Below are positions 42,166 through 54,484 of a DNA stretch of 64,000 nt, piece after piece. The stretch spans positions 4,434,595-4,498,594 of the forward strand of contig BFEA01000011.1 of the NCBI GenBank assembly GCA_003427395.1, in the 5' to 3' direction. The first letter of the stretch is position 1, and every line of letters begins with the position of its first letter. This stretch comes from Chara braunii. Taxonomy: Eukaryota > Streptophyta > Charophyceae > Charales > Characeae. A program made the translations under genes and the position numbers. The notes beneath the pieces were generated by a model. That model made no database searches. It was not told where the DNA came from and saw only the letters and a list, made by a program, of their open reading frames with translations.

Positions 42166-42748
42166 GGAATTTTTTTTTTTTTTTTTTTTTAATTATTTTG
42201 ATTCGACTGTTTGCAGCAATTTTGTGCCACCACCATGGTCCTCAAGGCAGCTTGGCAATTCCCTCTCCACGTACTCTCACTTCTACACAGGATTACTGCC
42301 CCCATGATCATCGTGCGCTCGACTTCGTTGCATTCAAAGGTTCGGTGCGATAGTACTTTTCTCTACCTTCTAGTATGTCACAATTAGGAAATACAGCTTC
42401 CGTGGTCCTCATAAATTGTCACCTGTAGCCTTTCTGCTGTCGACCCCTTGCTTGGTATTCTTCATCAAGTCAAACCACTTCTTTCCAGTGCATATCAAAC
42501 AATGCATTCACTCTGGTATCATTGCTGCTTGTGATTTACATTCCCGCCTGGGTATTGTTGAAACTTTGAAACCCCCAATAATTGTGGTTTGCAGTGCACA
42601 ACTCTACCGAGGACATCGAGCCGCGCTCCGCTTCTCTCAAAATGTGCAAAACGAGAGTGAATCTTCCGCTAGAACATGAAAAGATACACCGCCATGATAA
42701 GGTCTGCCAGACCCTCTCATTACACTAAGTCTTGCTAGGGGCTAGAGG
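42166..42748. other. Intergenic, nothing recognised
   Basis: A T-run at 42169-42190 and otherwise ordinary sequence without a gene or repeat that I recognise. Confidence 0.4.
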
Positions 42749-43172
42749 AAGATGATAGCTTGAGCCTGGCGTCCGAAGTTCCCGTATGACAAGGCTCGTG
42801 TTCGACTCCGCTTCCACCAGGGTTGGCTCATGGCTACCTTCTTCCCCCTAATACAACGTACGGTCATTATAGCTGTAGTTGGGCTGTCTTTCAGACTAAA
42901 TACAGCTATGATGACCGTACATTGTATTCGGGGGAAGAAGGTAGTCCTGGTGTCTGTCACTGCTGACCAGTCCAAGTTCCCCTCGATACTGGTAGAGGTA
43001 GGGTACTAGGAATAGGGGGTGCGCTAGAAGTATTGACGCGAGGATGGGATGGGAGATAGCCTCGTCTCTTCAGGCCAACCATGGCTGACAGCTTCTGGCG
43101 ATCAATGTGAGCCTAGTAACTGGCCTCTACAACACCCTGGACTTTTTAGGAATGAAAAAAAAAAAAAAAAAA
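42749..43172 (+). mobile_element. tRNA-derived SINE, family C, copy 1 (interrupted)
   Basis: The head has an A box (TAGCTTGAGCCTGG, from 42756) and 44 nt later a B box (GTTCGACTCC, from 42800). The body matches the next copy at 43173-43515. An 18-A tail ends it at 43172. A TIR-4 element (42837-42941) is inserted in the body. Confidence 0.88.
42837..42941. mobile_element. TIR-4 (Stowaway-like) MITE inserted in SINE-C
   Basis: 105 bp, TIRs CCTTCTTCCCCC..AATACAACGTACGGTC with target duplication TA (42835-42836 and 42942-42943). The uninterrupted sister SINE at 43173-43515 shows the empty site. The TA duplication and hairpin form fit Tc1/mariner-type MITEs. Confidence 0.92.
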
Positions 43173-43515
43173 GATTGCATGAGCCTGGTGTCCGAAGTTC
43201 CTGTACGGCAAGGTTCGTACGCTTCTGCTTCCACTAGGGCTGGGGGGTTGGCCCAGCCTTGGTGCCTGTCACCTCTGTCTGGTCCAAGTTGCCCTCGATA
43301 CTGGTAGGATAATGGTCCTGAGTGCTGGTCACACTCAGGCTGAGGTAGGATAGTAGGGACAGGGGGTGCGCTAGGAGTATTGACGTGAGGATGGGATGGG
43401 ACGTAGTCTTGTCTTCTCAGGGCAACCATGGCTGACCAGTCCCAGTAATCACTGTGTGCCCAGTGACTGGCCTCTACAACACCCTGGACTTCTTGGGAAA
43501 AAAAAAAGAAAAGAT
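43173..43515 (+). mobile_element. tRNA-derived SINE, family C, copy 2
   Basis: Begins directly at the end of the A-tail of copy 1, lacking the first few head bases, and runs collinearly to an A-rich tail at 43498-43514. The B box region is mutated (GTTCGTACGC). The junction suggests this copy inserted into the A-tail of copy 1. Confidence 0.88.
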
Positions 43516-45136
43516 ACATGGCCATGATTTTCGTCTTTTGCGCAGGTCGAGAGTAGTGGAGCGAGGCTCATGCTCCCGCTCTTGCTTTGTCTGTTCATGC
43601 TTTCCTGCCAGGTGCCTCGATCTGTTCGAAATTCGAAGTCTTACACGATCACAATTAGCAGTTTGTTGTTCCATGCTATAGCGGACAGCGACTCGGACAG
43701 GAAAGAAGAGAAGAACTCAAAATATATTCACACAGAATTATCTGGGACAATGCAGATTAGGAATTGGCCTACTGGTAGTACAGGGATTAAAACACCCAGC
43801 TGATGAGAAAGTCATCTGTGAGGGAAAACAAGCCGGAGACCTTGTCGCTGTTGGCAGAGGGAATAGTAGAACAACTAGTGTGAGCATTACTACAAAAGCC
43901 ATACTCAGAAGGTGGGCAGCACTCATCTAGTGATCACAGGTTAGACCACCAGTACTTGGCCCATACATCGGCCGCGCTGCTTCCTCGTTAACGCGCCGCG
44001 CCGCGCCTTTAGGGCTTCGCGCTACCGGGGCACAATGGCTGGAGGCGCCAGCCAAAACGCAAACAAAAAGTCGCGCTGGCGGTTCGTTCAAACTTGTCGC
44101 ATGGGTGCTCCGAGGCTCGACATCGATAGCTGGGCCAAGTTCTGGTGGTTTAAGGCTCAGGACTAGATGATAGGGGCTGGGCAATGAAAGGTCTTAAGAG
44201 CTCAAGGCACAAGTGTACAGATCAGGCAGTCTGAGAAGACTGGGAGGGGCGAGCTGCCAGACCAGTGCTGCAAGTCGAGACGGGAAAACTACTAGAACAA
44301 GACGAACAGAGGTGCAGCTGGAGTAATCCTTCCTCTCTGCAGAAAGTAACCGGTGGCACCGATGGCACCGATGGCACCGATGGCACCGATGGCAGTCTCT
44401 CAGGGACCCTTGGCCATAATGAAGGGATGCTGGAGCCGGTTTTAAGCAATTAAGTGAATTTTTGCTTTTTGAAATAAAGAAAAGAAGGCAAAGGCCCAGT
44501 GTGAGCATGCCTGGAGTGTTTTTTTCTATCATTATTATTATTAATAATTTTTTAATGTCGACTGTTCACTTTGCAATGAAGTTAGGAGGGTGGATTGCCA
44601 CTTGGTATGAAAGGGCCACAGGCTGTGGTGGCTCCATGAAAACATCTACTACCACTCGAAACAGTTTTTACCTAATGCAATTTTGAATGATGCAGATCTG
44701 CTGAGTCTGATGCGTGTGCATTTGCTGCCATCCTGTATGTGTTCTTCCCTTGAGAACATCTTTCTTTCCCCTGAAAAGGGCCTGAAAGCATCTTCGTTTA
44801 TTTGTTTTAAAATTTAAAGTTCAAACTTCAAAGTTTAAACAGAAAGCCAGCCTCACCTATTGCATGATATGTGGAGGGGGGCATCCAGGGGCCTGCATCA
44901 TATCTTGGAGTCTTCTCTATTTGGTTGATTTGCCGGTTCTCTTGAACATTCACCCCTTTTAACTCGCACGGCATTTGAGTCCGTCGAGCATCTGTGCCAC
45001 AATCATCATGATGCAGTGATGCACCAATCGCAATCTACAGCTGCCAGTATTCACAACATGTGACTGGCATTATCATCATCATGCGTGAAAGATTTACAAG
45101 GCAGATCCCGACGCATGTGATTCATCGATGCCAAGT
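43516..45136. other. Intergenic, no gene seen
   Basis: Contains a short ACCGATGGC minisatellite (listed) and a family-D-like piece (GGGATGCTGGAGCCGGTTTT, 44405-44440). Short open frames have no recognisable domain. Confidence 0.4.
44350..44394. repeat. Minisatellite (ACCGATGGC), about 5 units
   Basis: A 9-bp unit repeated in direct succession. Confidence 0.95.
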
Positions 45137-45208
45137 ACCGAGGTAAAAGGTAGCCCGTCAGGCTCATAATCTGCATGGTGAAGGTTCAAATCCCACTGCC
45201 ACCCGCAA
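45137..45208 (+). other. tRNA-Met-like fragment
   Basis: GTCAGGCTCATAATCTG resembles the anticodon arm of elongator tRNA-Met (CAT anticodon in a CTCATAA loop), and GGTTCAAATCCC a T-arm B box. The D-arm and acceptor stem do not form well. It may be a tRNA pseudogene or the head of another SINE. Confidence 0.35.
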
Positions 45209-45504
45209 GACGCGGAGGCACACGCGAAGCACACGCAAAGCGTCCCTGTTCGATCCTCGACACGTAGAATTCTCATTGGAAGATATTGTGAATGCAGGGG
45301 TCCGTGGATAGACATGTGTGACACACAGCATCACACACGGAGCAAAACGGATGACAAAGATAGGAGGTGGGAGCAGTGGGTGGTGAAGCATTCCAGTATC
45401 CATCGTACCTGATTAGGAAGGATACGCCCGCTTCAAGGATTTCACATGGTCAAGGGTCATCAAATATGCTCACAAGGCACAATTCAAGGGAGAAAAGTGG
45501 GTTG

Positions 45505-45840
45505 CCTGCTGCTGCTGCTGCTGCCTTGTGCTGCTATTGCTTCTGCTTGCTGCCTTGTGCTGCTGTTGCTTCTGCTTGTTGCCTTGTACTGCTGTTGCTT
45601 CTGCTTGCTGGTACAGCTGCTGATGCGTCTGCTTGCTGGTACAGCTGCTGATGCTTGCTGCCTTGTGCTGCTGTTGCTTCTGCTTGCTGGTACAGCTGCT
45701 GATGCTTGCTGCCTTGTGCTGCTGTTGCTTCTGCTTGCTGCCTTGTGCTGCTGTTGCTTCTGCTTGCTGGTACAGCTGCTGATGCTGGCTGCCTACCGGT
45801 AGTGCTGCTGCTTCCCGCTGCTGTGCCCGCTGCTGCTGCT
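45505..45840. repeat. Minisatellite, CTGCTGTTGCTTCTGCTTG-type units
   Basis: Units built from GCCTTGTGCTGCTGTTGC, TTCTGCTTGCTGG and TACAGCTGCTGATGC in varying order. All frames stay open (Leu/Cys/Ala or Gln-rich), which is why long ORFs appear on both strands. No gene is implied. Confidence 0.92.
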
Positions 45841-46094
45841 GCTGTCGAATTTGGCCTTTATGTGCCATATGTGGATTTACTCTTGATGGTCGCATAAACC
45901 TAACCAACGCCATTATGACGCCGCTCAGTAGAAGAAAGCAAGCCTCATAGGCGCATCCCGGCTGTATGGTTGGCTAGTCAGCTGATCAGCTCTGCCTGTC
46001 TGCCGGTCAAGCTGACGTCTTTGCCAAGCAGTAGGCATATAACTGTCTGACATAGCATCAACAAGTTACACTACCATAACGATATACTGATAAT

Positions 46095-46232
46095 CCTACC
46101 GTAGCTCAGTTGGTACACCCATGAACTGTTGAAATACAGACTCAAGTTCGAATCCTATCCGATGAACAGAACAAAATCACTTTGAATTACCTGGGACCGG
46201 GGTCAGTTCAACGATGATATCTTAAGGCCGTC
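46095..46232 (+). mobile_element. tRNA-derived SINE, family B, copy 1
   Basis: A box TAGCTCAGTTGG (46102) and B box GTTCGAATCC (46146) at the tRNA spacing of 44 nt. The anticodon arm-like CTGTTGAAATACAG would place a GAA (Phe) anticodon. It ends GATGATATCTTAAGGCCGTC. Pieces recur at 52690-52745, 54897-54950, 57040-57145, 57263-57292 and 57958-58200. Confidence 0.8.
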
Positions 46233-47812
<1,580 letters not shown>

Positions 47813-48369
47813 GGCCCAGGACAGAACGCTCCCCGACAACGAATGTAGACATTTCATGTTTCTTGTCAGATGCAGGTATTATCGGGGTGAGTTCTGTTCC
47901 GTGTCCGTCTGTTGCGTGTTCATGTGCGGGCTAACACCCGCCCAGTGCCGCCCACTTTTTGTGCTGTTTATGCCTCATACGAACTACAGCCCTGGTACGC
48001 CTGGCATCTTAAGTTTTTTTTGCCTATTTGAACTCCGAAATGTTGATGTTGCGACGGTCTGTTTTTCTTGCCTATTTTGAACTGAAGTTGTGACCCAGGG
48101 GCAGTTGCCCCTTTATTTTTTCACTTTTCCCCTTCGTTTAAGAATTTTCTATCATTTTCTTGGGGGGGACCCCCTTTTCCCCTCACCCAACTTTCTGTTT
48201 TTTTTTTTTTTGTTTTTTTTTTTTTTCCCACTTTTCTGGGTTTTCCCCAATATCTCCATTTAAGAATTTTCCATCATTTTTTTGAAAGTTAATTAAAAAA
48301 AGAAATAAGGAATTTGCGGTAACCTCCCGACGTTACCGCAAATTCCCAACCGAATGGGCGGCCCCTCAG
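47813..48369. other. Intergenic, T-rich, no gene seen
   Basis: Poly(T)/poly(C) stretches at 48110-48260 and nothing coding recognised. Confidence 0.4.
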
Positions 48370-48533
48370 GGGCCAAGTCCCACTAGCAGCTTTGAGTTTC
48401 CTCAACTCCTGAATCTGGCCGTCTTTGTGGAGATGTGCTGTTGAGAAAACTCAACGCCATTTCTCCACATCTCCACGAACAGGACCAGATTCAGGAGTTG
48501 AGGAAACTCAACGCTGCTAGCGGGACCTGACCC
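48370..48533. mobile_element. TIR-2 MITE with CAG target duplication
   Basis: 164 bp with TIRs GGGCCAAGTCCCACTAGC and an inner palindrome (GAGTTTCCTCAACTCCTGAA / inverse). It is flanked by CAG at 48367-48369 and 48534-48536. Confidence 0.9.
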
Positions 48534-48853
48534 CAGGCCTCTGACAAAAGGGTTCACGGATGTTGAGCGAATAGTTTGCAAGAATGCGAGCTGGGGGTGA
48601 CTGCCCCTCCACACTATTTTTTGGGGATTTTGGGGATTATGCTGATTTGGTACTTGCAGTGTGAGCACGCCCTTCGTATGATTCTTTCTGCACTTTTGCT
48701 TCTGATCACAGATTGCAAAAAGAACAATGGCCCTCGCTCCACTAATACCAAAATTATGCCGGATTCGTTTGCCGGCCACACTGTCGCCCACACTTACAAT
48801 TCATTGGCCCTCACTGCACCACTCTCCAAATGCGCAAAATGAGAATGAACTAA

Positions 48854-49386
48854 GAGCCTCGTTCGACACCCCCTTGAACTCAAGGAAGGGTTGACGGAAA
48901 ATTCTCCGTTCCACCCCCCTCCATAATGACCCCCACCCCCCCTTGGTAAGGTTTTCACTTTGAATTCCTGCTCTCAAGTGCCCATACTTGAAACTCCCAA
49001 GTGCCGCTGGGGCCAAATCGCACCTGGAACTCAAGGTACCCCCCGCTACCTCCGGGAGGTACCTTGAGTTCAAGTGCCAGCGGATACCGCCAGCACTCCC
49101 TCCAAGTGGGGCTTTTTTTTTCTTTTTTTCCTTTTCTTTTTTTCCAGCAGGCGATGATGGTCCAGGATATGCTGGTCCAGGATTGGTCAGCAAGCCGTGG
49201 AGTTCGGTTTCAAGTGTGCAGGCTGTTCAAACTTCAAAGGTTTCCTCAAGTGTACATATGGAACCATAAATGGAGTTTCAACTTTCAAGTGTAAATTAAT
49301 CACAATTTCTCGTTGAGTGTGCATACTAGAAACTTCAAAGGTTTCCTCGTTAAATGTGTATTTTCAAGTGGTGTCGAACGAGGCTC
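48854..49386. mobile_element. TIR-5 DNA element with TAA target duplication
   Basis: 533 bp. TIRs GAGCCTCGTTCGACACC and its inverse, flanked by TAA at 48851-48853 and 49387-49389. A related copy is 58729-59173. Inner blocks CTTGAACTCAAGG and AAACTTCAAAGGTTTCCTC are repeated. A 3-bp TWA-type duplication suits the PIF/Harbinger superfamily. Confidence 0.85.
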
Positions 49387-49480
49387 TAACTCTTCCCCTA
49401 GAACATGCATTGGGAAGATAGCCCGTCATATTTTTTTGTCTTTTCTGCATGCGAACAACAGTGGAGCCACAGCCATTGGT

Positions 49481-49622
49481 GGCATACTCACACTAGCACT
49501 TTCCTCAACGTATCGAACTGCAATTACGTCCAGAGACCAGAGTCAGAGTCCGGAGTGCACCTGACTGCAATCACGTCGACCGACAAGTCTACAAAGTTCT
49601 AACGCTAGGGTCGGTACGGCCT
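49481..49622. mobile_element. TIR-3 MITE, diverged
   Basis: The left end GGCATACTCACACTAGCACT is clear. The interior (GAACTGCAATTACGTCCAGA, TGACTGCAATCACGTC) matches other TIR-3 copies and the right end is mutated. Confidence 0.6.
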
Positions 49623-49709
49623 GAGCCTCACACTGGCACTTTGGGAGACGAATCGCCTCCTGTCAATGATCCACCGTATTATTACTCGACTCATCTTTTA
49701 CTACTCTAA

Positions 49710-49846
49710 GAGCATACTCACACTAGGCCCTCAAACTCGCAAAATCACAAAATGAGCGGCCAGATGGAGTCCTTGTCAAGGAAGAATTATATCTGGCCGC
49801 TCATTTTGGGATTTTGTGAATTTGAGGGCCTAGTGTGAGTTTGCCC
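49710..49846. mobile_element. TIR-3-related MITE with TAA target duplication
   Basis: 137-bp near-perfect palindrome with ends AGCATACTCACACTAGGCCC and the inverse, flanked by TAA at 49707-49709 and 49847-49849. The interior differs from the typical TIR-3 body (ATGAGCGGCCAGAT arms). Confidence 0.88.
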
Positions 49847-50137
49847 TAATAGACTCTTCTTTTACTACTCTAATCCACTCATTTTTTACTACTCTAATCG
49901 ACTGCGAGTCGATGGACGGCCTTGGATTTTCGAAGAAAGACAAAGGGCATCACAACATACCGAGCACATCAGATTCTGGTCTTCTTCCAAGGACTGTAGA
50001 GGTACTTATGGTGTGAACAGTTCCGCTCCACAAAGACGGAGGCCGGCAGACGTCATCAAGAGCTCGTCCACGTGCCTTTTGCGGCGATGAAACAGGAGCG
50101 AATCATCACGGCCGCTGATAGTAAGCAATCATATTCA

Positions 50138-50250
50138 GGCCATACTCACACTCACACTTTTTGAAATGTATTTGACTGCAGTTAATGCCAGACCTCGACG
50201 GATCTGACTGCAATCCCGTCCAGATCTTCCTAGAGAAAATTCCTGGTATT
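50138..50250. mobile_element. TIR-3 MITE, left part only
   Basis: GGCCATACTCACACTCACAC, then TGACTGCAGTTAATG and CTGACTGCAATCCCGTCCAG. The right terminus is missing; the sequence runs out about 40 nt before a U6-derived piece. Confidence 0.6.
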
Positions 50251-50289
50251 AGAATTGAGCACCCCTTAATTCGGTGAAAAATGTGTGCA

Positions 50290-50360
50290 GTCCTTCGTGA
50301 CATCCATTAAAATTGGAACGATACAGAGAAGGGTAATTAGCAAAATAACCCCTGCACAAG
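50290..50360 (+). ncRNA. U6 snRNA-derived fragment with an A-tail
   Basis: GTCCTTCGTGACATCC, TTAAAATTGGAACG and ATACAGAGAA match the 5' half of U6 including an intact ACAGAGA box. AATTAGCA and CCCCTGCACAAG follow with short insertions, and then an A-rich run. Processed-looking 3' end. Confidence 0.8.
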
Positions 50361-50394
50361 AAAAAAAAGAGGAAAAAAAAGTGTGCAGAGCTGT

Positions 50395-50660
50395 CTTTCT
50401 TTTCCCAGGCCTCTTCTCTTTTTTCTGCTTCCTTTTTTCCGCCAAAAAGGAAAAAGAGAAGCTTTGTTGCTTCCTTTTTCCCAGGCCTCTTCTCTTTTTT
50501 CTGNTTCCNTTTTTCCGCCAAAAAGGAAAAAGAGAAGCTTTGTTGCTTCCTTTTTCCCAGGCCTCTTCTCTTTTTTCTGNTTCCCTTTTTCCGCCAAAAA
50601 GGAAAAAGAGAAGCTTTGTTGCTTCCTTTTTCCCAGGCCTCTTCTCTTTTTGCTGCTCCC
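50395..50660. repeat. Tandem repeat of about 73-76 bp, 3.5 units
   Basis: Units contain TTCCCAGGCCTCTTCTC, TTTTTCCGCCAAAAAGG and AAAGAGAAGCTTTGTTGC. Ambiguous bases mark sites where unit copies were mixed in assembly. Confidence 0.95.
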
Positions 50661-50733
50661 AGAAAAGTGGAAAAATTCCTTAATGAGGATGTATCCTCAT
50701 CCTCATTAAGTGGTCCCCCCCTGTCGAAGGCTT

Positions 50734-50790
50734 CATCTATTGGTGGGGACTGACACCTGCTGGACAGTGGGTCCAGCATCCCAGTATGAT
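50734..50790 (-). mobile_element. Retroposon family D remnant
   Basis: On the minus strand: GGGATGCTGGACCCACTGTC, CAGCAGGTGTCAGTCCCC and ACCAATAGATG, the central part of family D. Confidence 0.6.
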
Positions 50791-51000
50791 GATACAACAG
50801 CAGTTACACAGAGCAAGTAATTTACCCAATTGGTAAGGGGGGGGGGGGGGGAAACCTCCTTTCTTGAACCACCAGTACATGCCAGCTACCGGCTGCGGGC
50901 CCCTTTGTGAGGCCGCCCACCACCTTTTCATTTTTTTAATCTACAGGCCTCCTAAATTTTCGTTGAGAAGGGCTCAAAACAGGTTCGACGGCATCCTTTT

Positions 51001-51066
51001 GTTGTTTTGTTTTTTGTTTTGTTTTGTTTTGTTTTGTTTTGTTTTGTTTTGTTTTGTTTTGTTTTT
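51001..51066. repeat. Microsatellite (GTTTT)n
   Basis: About 12 units of a pentanucleotide, followed by T-rich and A-rich runs to 51149. Confidence 0.98.
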
Positions 51067-51164
51067 AAATTGAAACTCCCTTTTTTTTTCTTTTTTTTTT
51101 TTTTCTTTTTTTTTTTGAAGGAAAATAGCTTTTGAAAAAAAAAAAAAAACTCCCTTTTGGATGT

Positions 51165-51574
51165 TAGGGGGTAGCTCAGCTGGTAAGGCACGCAAGTGGC
51201 ATTCAGGAGGTCATGGGTTCAATCCCCATTGGCCTCATGTACCTTCCTGGGCAAGCTATGTCGTTGGTTCCCCCGAGTGCCATTGAGCAGAGACTGCTGA
51301 TGTTCACAGGGGGAGGGGACCACCACCTGAGGGGAGGCACAGTGAGTGGCCCATCGAAGAAGCTCGGTCCTGATGCTACCGGCTGACCCCTGGCCGGTAT
51401 CGCCCACCTGCTGTAGCAGGTATCGCACCCGCTGGTGGGTGCAGCTCCCGCATGTTCCCTAGTTGGAGGCTTGAGCACGGATGTGGCTGCTACGGGGTTC
51501 CCCGTAATATAATACTATAATGACAATAAAAAAAGGCCTGAAAGGCCGTCCTGTCCAGATTTGACGGGTAATTG

Positions 51575-51618
<44 letters not shown>
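51165..51618 (+). mobile_element. tRNA-derived SINE, family A, copy 2
   Basis: The best-preserved copy: A box TAGCTCAGCTGG (51172) and B box GGTTCAATCC (51216), body through CCCCGAGTGCCATTGAGC, CCATCGAAGAAG, CTGACCCCTGGCC, ending GGTAATTGAATT and a 41-A tail. The translation that starts LVRHASGI is not a gene. Confidence 0.93.
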
Positions 51619-51620
<2 letters not shown>

Positions 51621-51642
51621 TGTTAGGGGTGTTGATACGAGC

Positions 51643-51715
51643 AGCCACCTCCAACTCCATAGGGGAGGCTCGATCTATTAGTGGGGCGCATCGCCGGAAA
51701 ACGGGTCCAGCGTCC
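51643..51715 (-). mobile_element. Retroposon family D remnant
   Basis: On the minus strand: GGGACGCTGGACCC, GTTTTCCGGCG, GCCCCACTAATAGATCGAGC. It lies 25 nt after the A-tail of SINE-A copy 2. Confidence 0.6.
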
Positions 51716-52000
51716 CATATACAATGTCTGAATTGTGTCTTCTGAGTGTCTGAAGTTATGACTGCAAGAAGGCTGCTCACACTGCAATTTTTATTATTAT
51801 TATTTTTTCCTTTTCTCTGCCAGTTTTTCAACTGCATTGGCGATGGAATTGGGGTTAGGTTGTGACTGCAAGAAGGCTACTCACACTGCAACTTTTTTTC
51901 TTCTTCTTTTCACTGCGAGTTTTTAAACTGCACTGAGGATGTAATTGGGGTTAGTCAGGTGCATCAAGAGGCGGCCACAAAATCCGTCAGAAACATCCAG

Positions 52001-52162
52001 GGGCCAAGGCCAACTACCGGTAGCAGCATTCAGTGTCCTGAATGGCTGAATCTGCACGTATTTGCGGAGATGTGCAGAAATTGCGTTGAGTTTCCTCAAC
52101 CCCTCGTCTCCATCCAAATTCAGGCTTTGAGGAAACGGAACGCTGCTAGTGGGACTTGGCCC
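52001..52162. mobile_element. TIR-2 MITE, diverged
   Basis: Ends GGGCCAAGGCCAACTA and TAGTGGGACTTGGCCC, with the same GAGTTTCCTCAAC inner arms as 48370-48533. Flanks CAG and CCA no longer match. Confidence 0.8.
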
Positions 52163-52356
52163 CCACGAAAGTCCTCGTATGAGTGTGGCTCAGACTTTCG
52201 CCCCGCGAAAGTCCTTGGGTGAGTGTGACCTGGGGCGAGCCGTGGACTTTCACGACGTTTCCTGTCTCCTCTGCAGATAGAAGTAATAAGACGAGATGCA
52301 CAATTTCGGGCTTAGTTATCGAGCACGAATAAGGAACTGTATTACGGCAACATCCA

Positions 52357-52607
52357 GGGCATATAGTCACAGAACCTTCTTTACCCGCTTTACCCGAATC
52401 CGACAGACGGGCGTACGGTCATTATCGTTGTGTATATGGACTAGTTTTCCGTCTAAATATAGCAGGGATGACCGTACGTTGTTTTCGGGTGAAGAAGATA
52501 GGGACCTTTGCGCCTCACCTGTACACGTGATTCTGTCAGATGAACCGCTATATGGCCGTAATTGCGGTCAGATACATTTAGAGGAGTGCTAGTGTGAGTA
52601 TATGCCC
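52357..52607. mobile_element. Composite TIR-3 element carrying a TIR-4-like palindrome
   Basis: Outer ends GGGCATATAGTCACAG and GTGTGAGTATATGCCC. Immediately inside the left end lies a TIR-4-like palindrome (about 52373-52500: CCTTCTTTACCCG, CGTACGGTCATTATCG ... inverse). A TIR-3 right body (GGCCGTAATTGCGGTCAGAT) follows. The same layout recurs at 55552-55783. Confidence 0.75.
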
Positions 52608-52841
52608 TCAGTGGAGCCAGCACTCATGAGACCATGGCCTAAAGAGTTTAGTGACAACCAGAAGCGACGAGATGCAAAACTCACTCTACCACAAGAGCCT
52701 AGCTCAGTGTGTAAGCCCATCAACTGCTTAAATACAGACCAAAGTTTTTTTTTTCTTTTTTTCCTTAATAACTAAGCTACATTCTTCTCTCAAGTCCCCT
52801 CACACTACCTACCTACCACTACTCCTAATTATAGTCACTTA

Positions 52842-52842
52842 A

Positions 52843-52893
<51 letters not shown>

Positions 52894-52895
52894 TA
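52842..52895. repeat. Microsatellite (AAT)n
   Basis: About 16 trinucleotide units with a degenerate end. Confidence 0.98.
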
Positions 52896-52947
52896 TAATA
52901 ATAAATTATAGACATACAGTTCTTTTTTATACGAAAATATGAATCAA

Positions 52948-53100
52948 GGCCGGGGACCTCACAATTCAACCCAGGGCCAGGTCCCACTTACGCTGATCCT
53001 TGATTTCTGGTCGTTGATCTTCCAAATCTGTGGTCAGAAATCGGTAATTCAGGTAAGTGGGACTTGGCCCCCGGAGTTATCCTGGCAGCATCAGCCGGTT
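52948..53100. repeat. Interspersed repeat R8, interrupted by a MITE
   Basis: AAGGCCGGGGACCTCACA, then after a TIR-2 insertion CCGGAGTTATCCTGGCAGCA and CCGGTTTGGCTTA. The uninterrupted paralogue is at 58331-58400 (GAGGCCGGGGTCCTCACAGT, CCCGGATAGTTGC, CCAGTTTCGCTTA). Confidence 0.7.
52974..53070. mobile_element. TIR-2 MITE inside repeat R8
   Basis: 97 bp, GGGCCAGGTCCCACTTAC to GTAAGTGGGACTTGGCCC, flanked by CCA (52971-52973) and CCG (53071-53073). It is almost identical to 58066-58162. Confidence 0.9.
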
Positions 53101-53659
53101 TGGCTTATGTAAAACAGTTCCTACACTGAGACACTGTGACTGAAACGAGTCTTCACTCAATGCACTCGCGATCAGACAAGGCTGTCCTAAGCACAGGTTA
53201 CACTGATGAATTGCTAACTTGGGCCCGGTCCTGCATGAGGAGGGCTTTTCAATACCAACTGCTCTAACTACCTCAAGCTACTATCTGCTCTACAAACCAA
53301 GGAACGAGGCAACACTGAGGGGTTGTGAAGACAGGTGCGAGTGATGAGGTCAGATGGAGACTTGGGGGAGAATAGCGAGGAGCGGAAGATTTAGGTAAGA
53401 GGGGGTCTGGTGTCAGTGGGGGAGCTCTAAACTAAAACCAGGCCTAACCGGCCTGACCTCGAGCTAAGACGATTAAGAGGAACACTAGACTAAGTTCCTT
53501 ATACTACGTCCTGGGCGCTCTCCTCCCTACCCCACCCTTTGCAGCCTACTGTGACTGCCAATAGGAGCCGAGTGCCCTCGTTCTCAGCTTTGAACAGCAG
53601 GGACAAGGGAAGAACATACAGGAAGGAGAGGTGGGGGAAGGAAAAGGCCAAGGGGAGTG
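53101..53659. other. Intergenic, no gene seen
   Basis: Ordinary sequence between repeat R8 and a LINE fragment. Nothing recognised. Confidence 0.35.
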
Positions 53660-54130
53660 TAGGGCTCAGTGAGGGATGTCATTCGAATCATCCAGATGAT
53701 GTGGAGAAGATGTTGTTTGGAGCTAGAGGGAGCATGGGTGGAGGACGGAGAGGCGATGGATCAAATTCGGACATTGATTCAATTTGAACTGGCGGCACAA
53801 TGGAAGAAAACTAAAGACAAGCTCGACCAAACGTCCTCCTGGGGTGACATGAACCGGATCATTGCTACCTTCTGCAGGAACTGGCTGGGGGGGGAAAGGG
53901 AGGGATGGGTGGCAGCAGTAAAGTGGACCGGTCCCAGACAGAGAGAGAAGCACGAGGGGAACCCCGGGCAGAAATAATAAGGGATTATCAGTTGATCTTT
54001 CACGACTGGACCAAGATAGACCCCGGCTCCCCGTTACGTCCCGCCCAGGACTTCGCAGATCCATTCCCACCCCATCCGCTGTCCCTAGCAGAAATCCTGC
54101 CGCCTGCATAAGCTCGGACTGAAAAGCGTC
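53660..54130 (+). pseudogene. LINE ORF2 C-terminal end and 3' flank, fragment
   Basis: The frame to 53977 reads WRRCCLELEG, EDGEAMDQIRTLIQFEL and IIATFCRNWLGGEREGWV, collinear with the tail of the minus-strand LINE (WWWRCVLELEG ... ISTFCKESLGGSKRGGWQI, 12299-12500). It is a short 3' piece, as 5'-truncated LINE insertions usually are. Confidence 0.75.
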
Positions 54131-54149
54131 CAGAAAGTCTCAGAATACT

Positions 54150-54370
54150 TCAGCTGTGCAGAAGAGTTCAGNGCAGCTCAGAGCAGCTTGGCTGAGGCTG
54201 GGGGAGGGAGGGAGGTCAGCGCAGCTCAGAACAGCCTAGTCCAGCCTGGTGTCTCAGCCTGTTTTCTGTTGCTCTTTGTTGCACTGCAGCAGATCTCAGC
54301 GCAGCTTAGAGCAGCCTGGTTCAGCTTAGCTCAGCCTGGTTTTTCAGCCCGTTTTTCTGTTGCTCTTCGC
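54150..54370. repeat. Degenerate tandem repeat, CAGCTCAGAGCAGCCTGG type
   Basis: Short CAGC(T)CAG units are organised in a roughly 85-bp duplication (GCGCAGCTCAGAACAGCCT...TTTTCTGTTGCTCTT at 54219-54278 and 54300-54370). Confidence 0.75.
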
Positions 54371-54484
54371 TCTTTCATTGCTCTCTGTTTCTTCCAGTCC
54401 TTCCTTTTTTTGCAGTTGCTTCAGTTGTTCCAAGTTTGTTTCAGTGGTTTCCAAACACTTGCACACTCTGGCTATTATAGATGT

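Noticed and set aside
43528-43570. Possible U4 snRNA fragment (TTTTGCGCAGGTCGAG)
   Set aside because: Only about 10 nt match U4 before similarity stops, which is too short to support.
45446-45913. Leu/Cys/Ala-rich and Gln-rich ORFs on opposite strands
   Set aside because: The minisatellite at 45505-45840 keeps all frames open.
46095-46166. A functional tRNA gene (Phe-like)
   Set aside because: The A and B boxes are present, but the acceptor and D stems do not pair, and the sequence continues into a SINE-B body found elsewhere.
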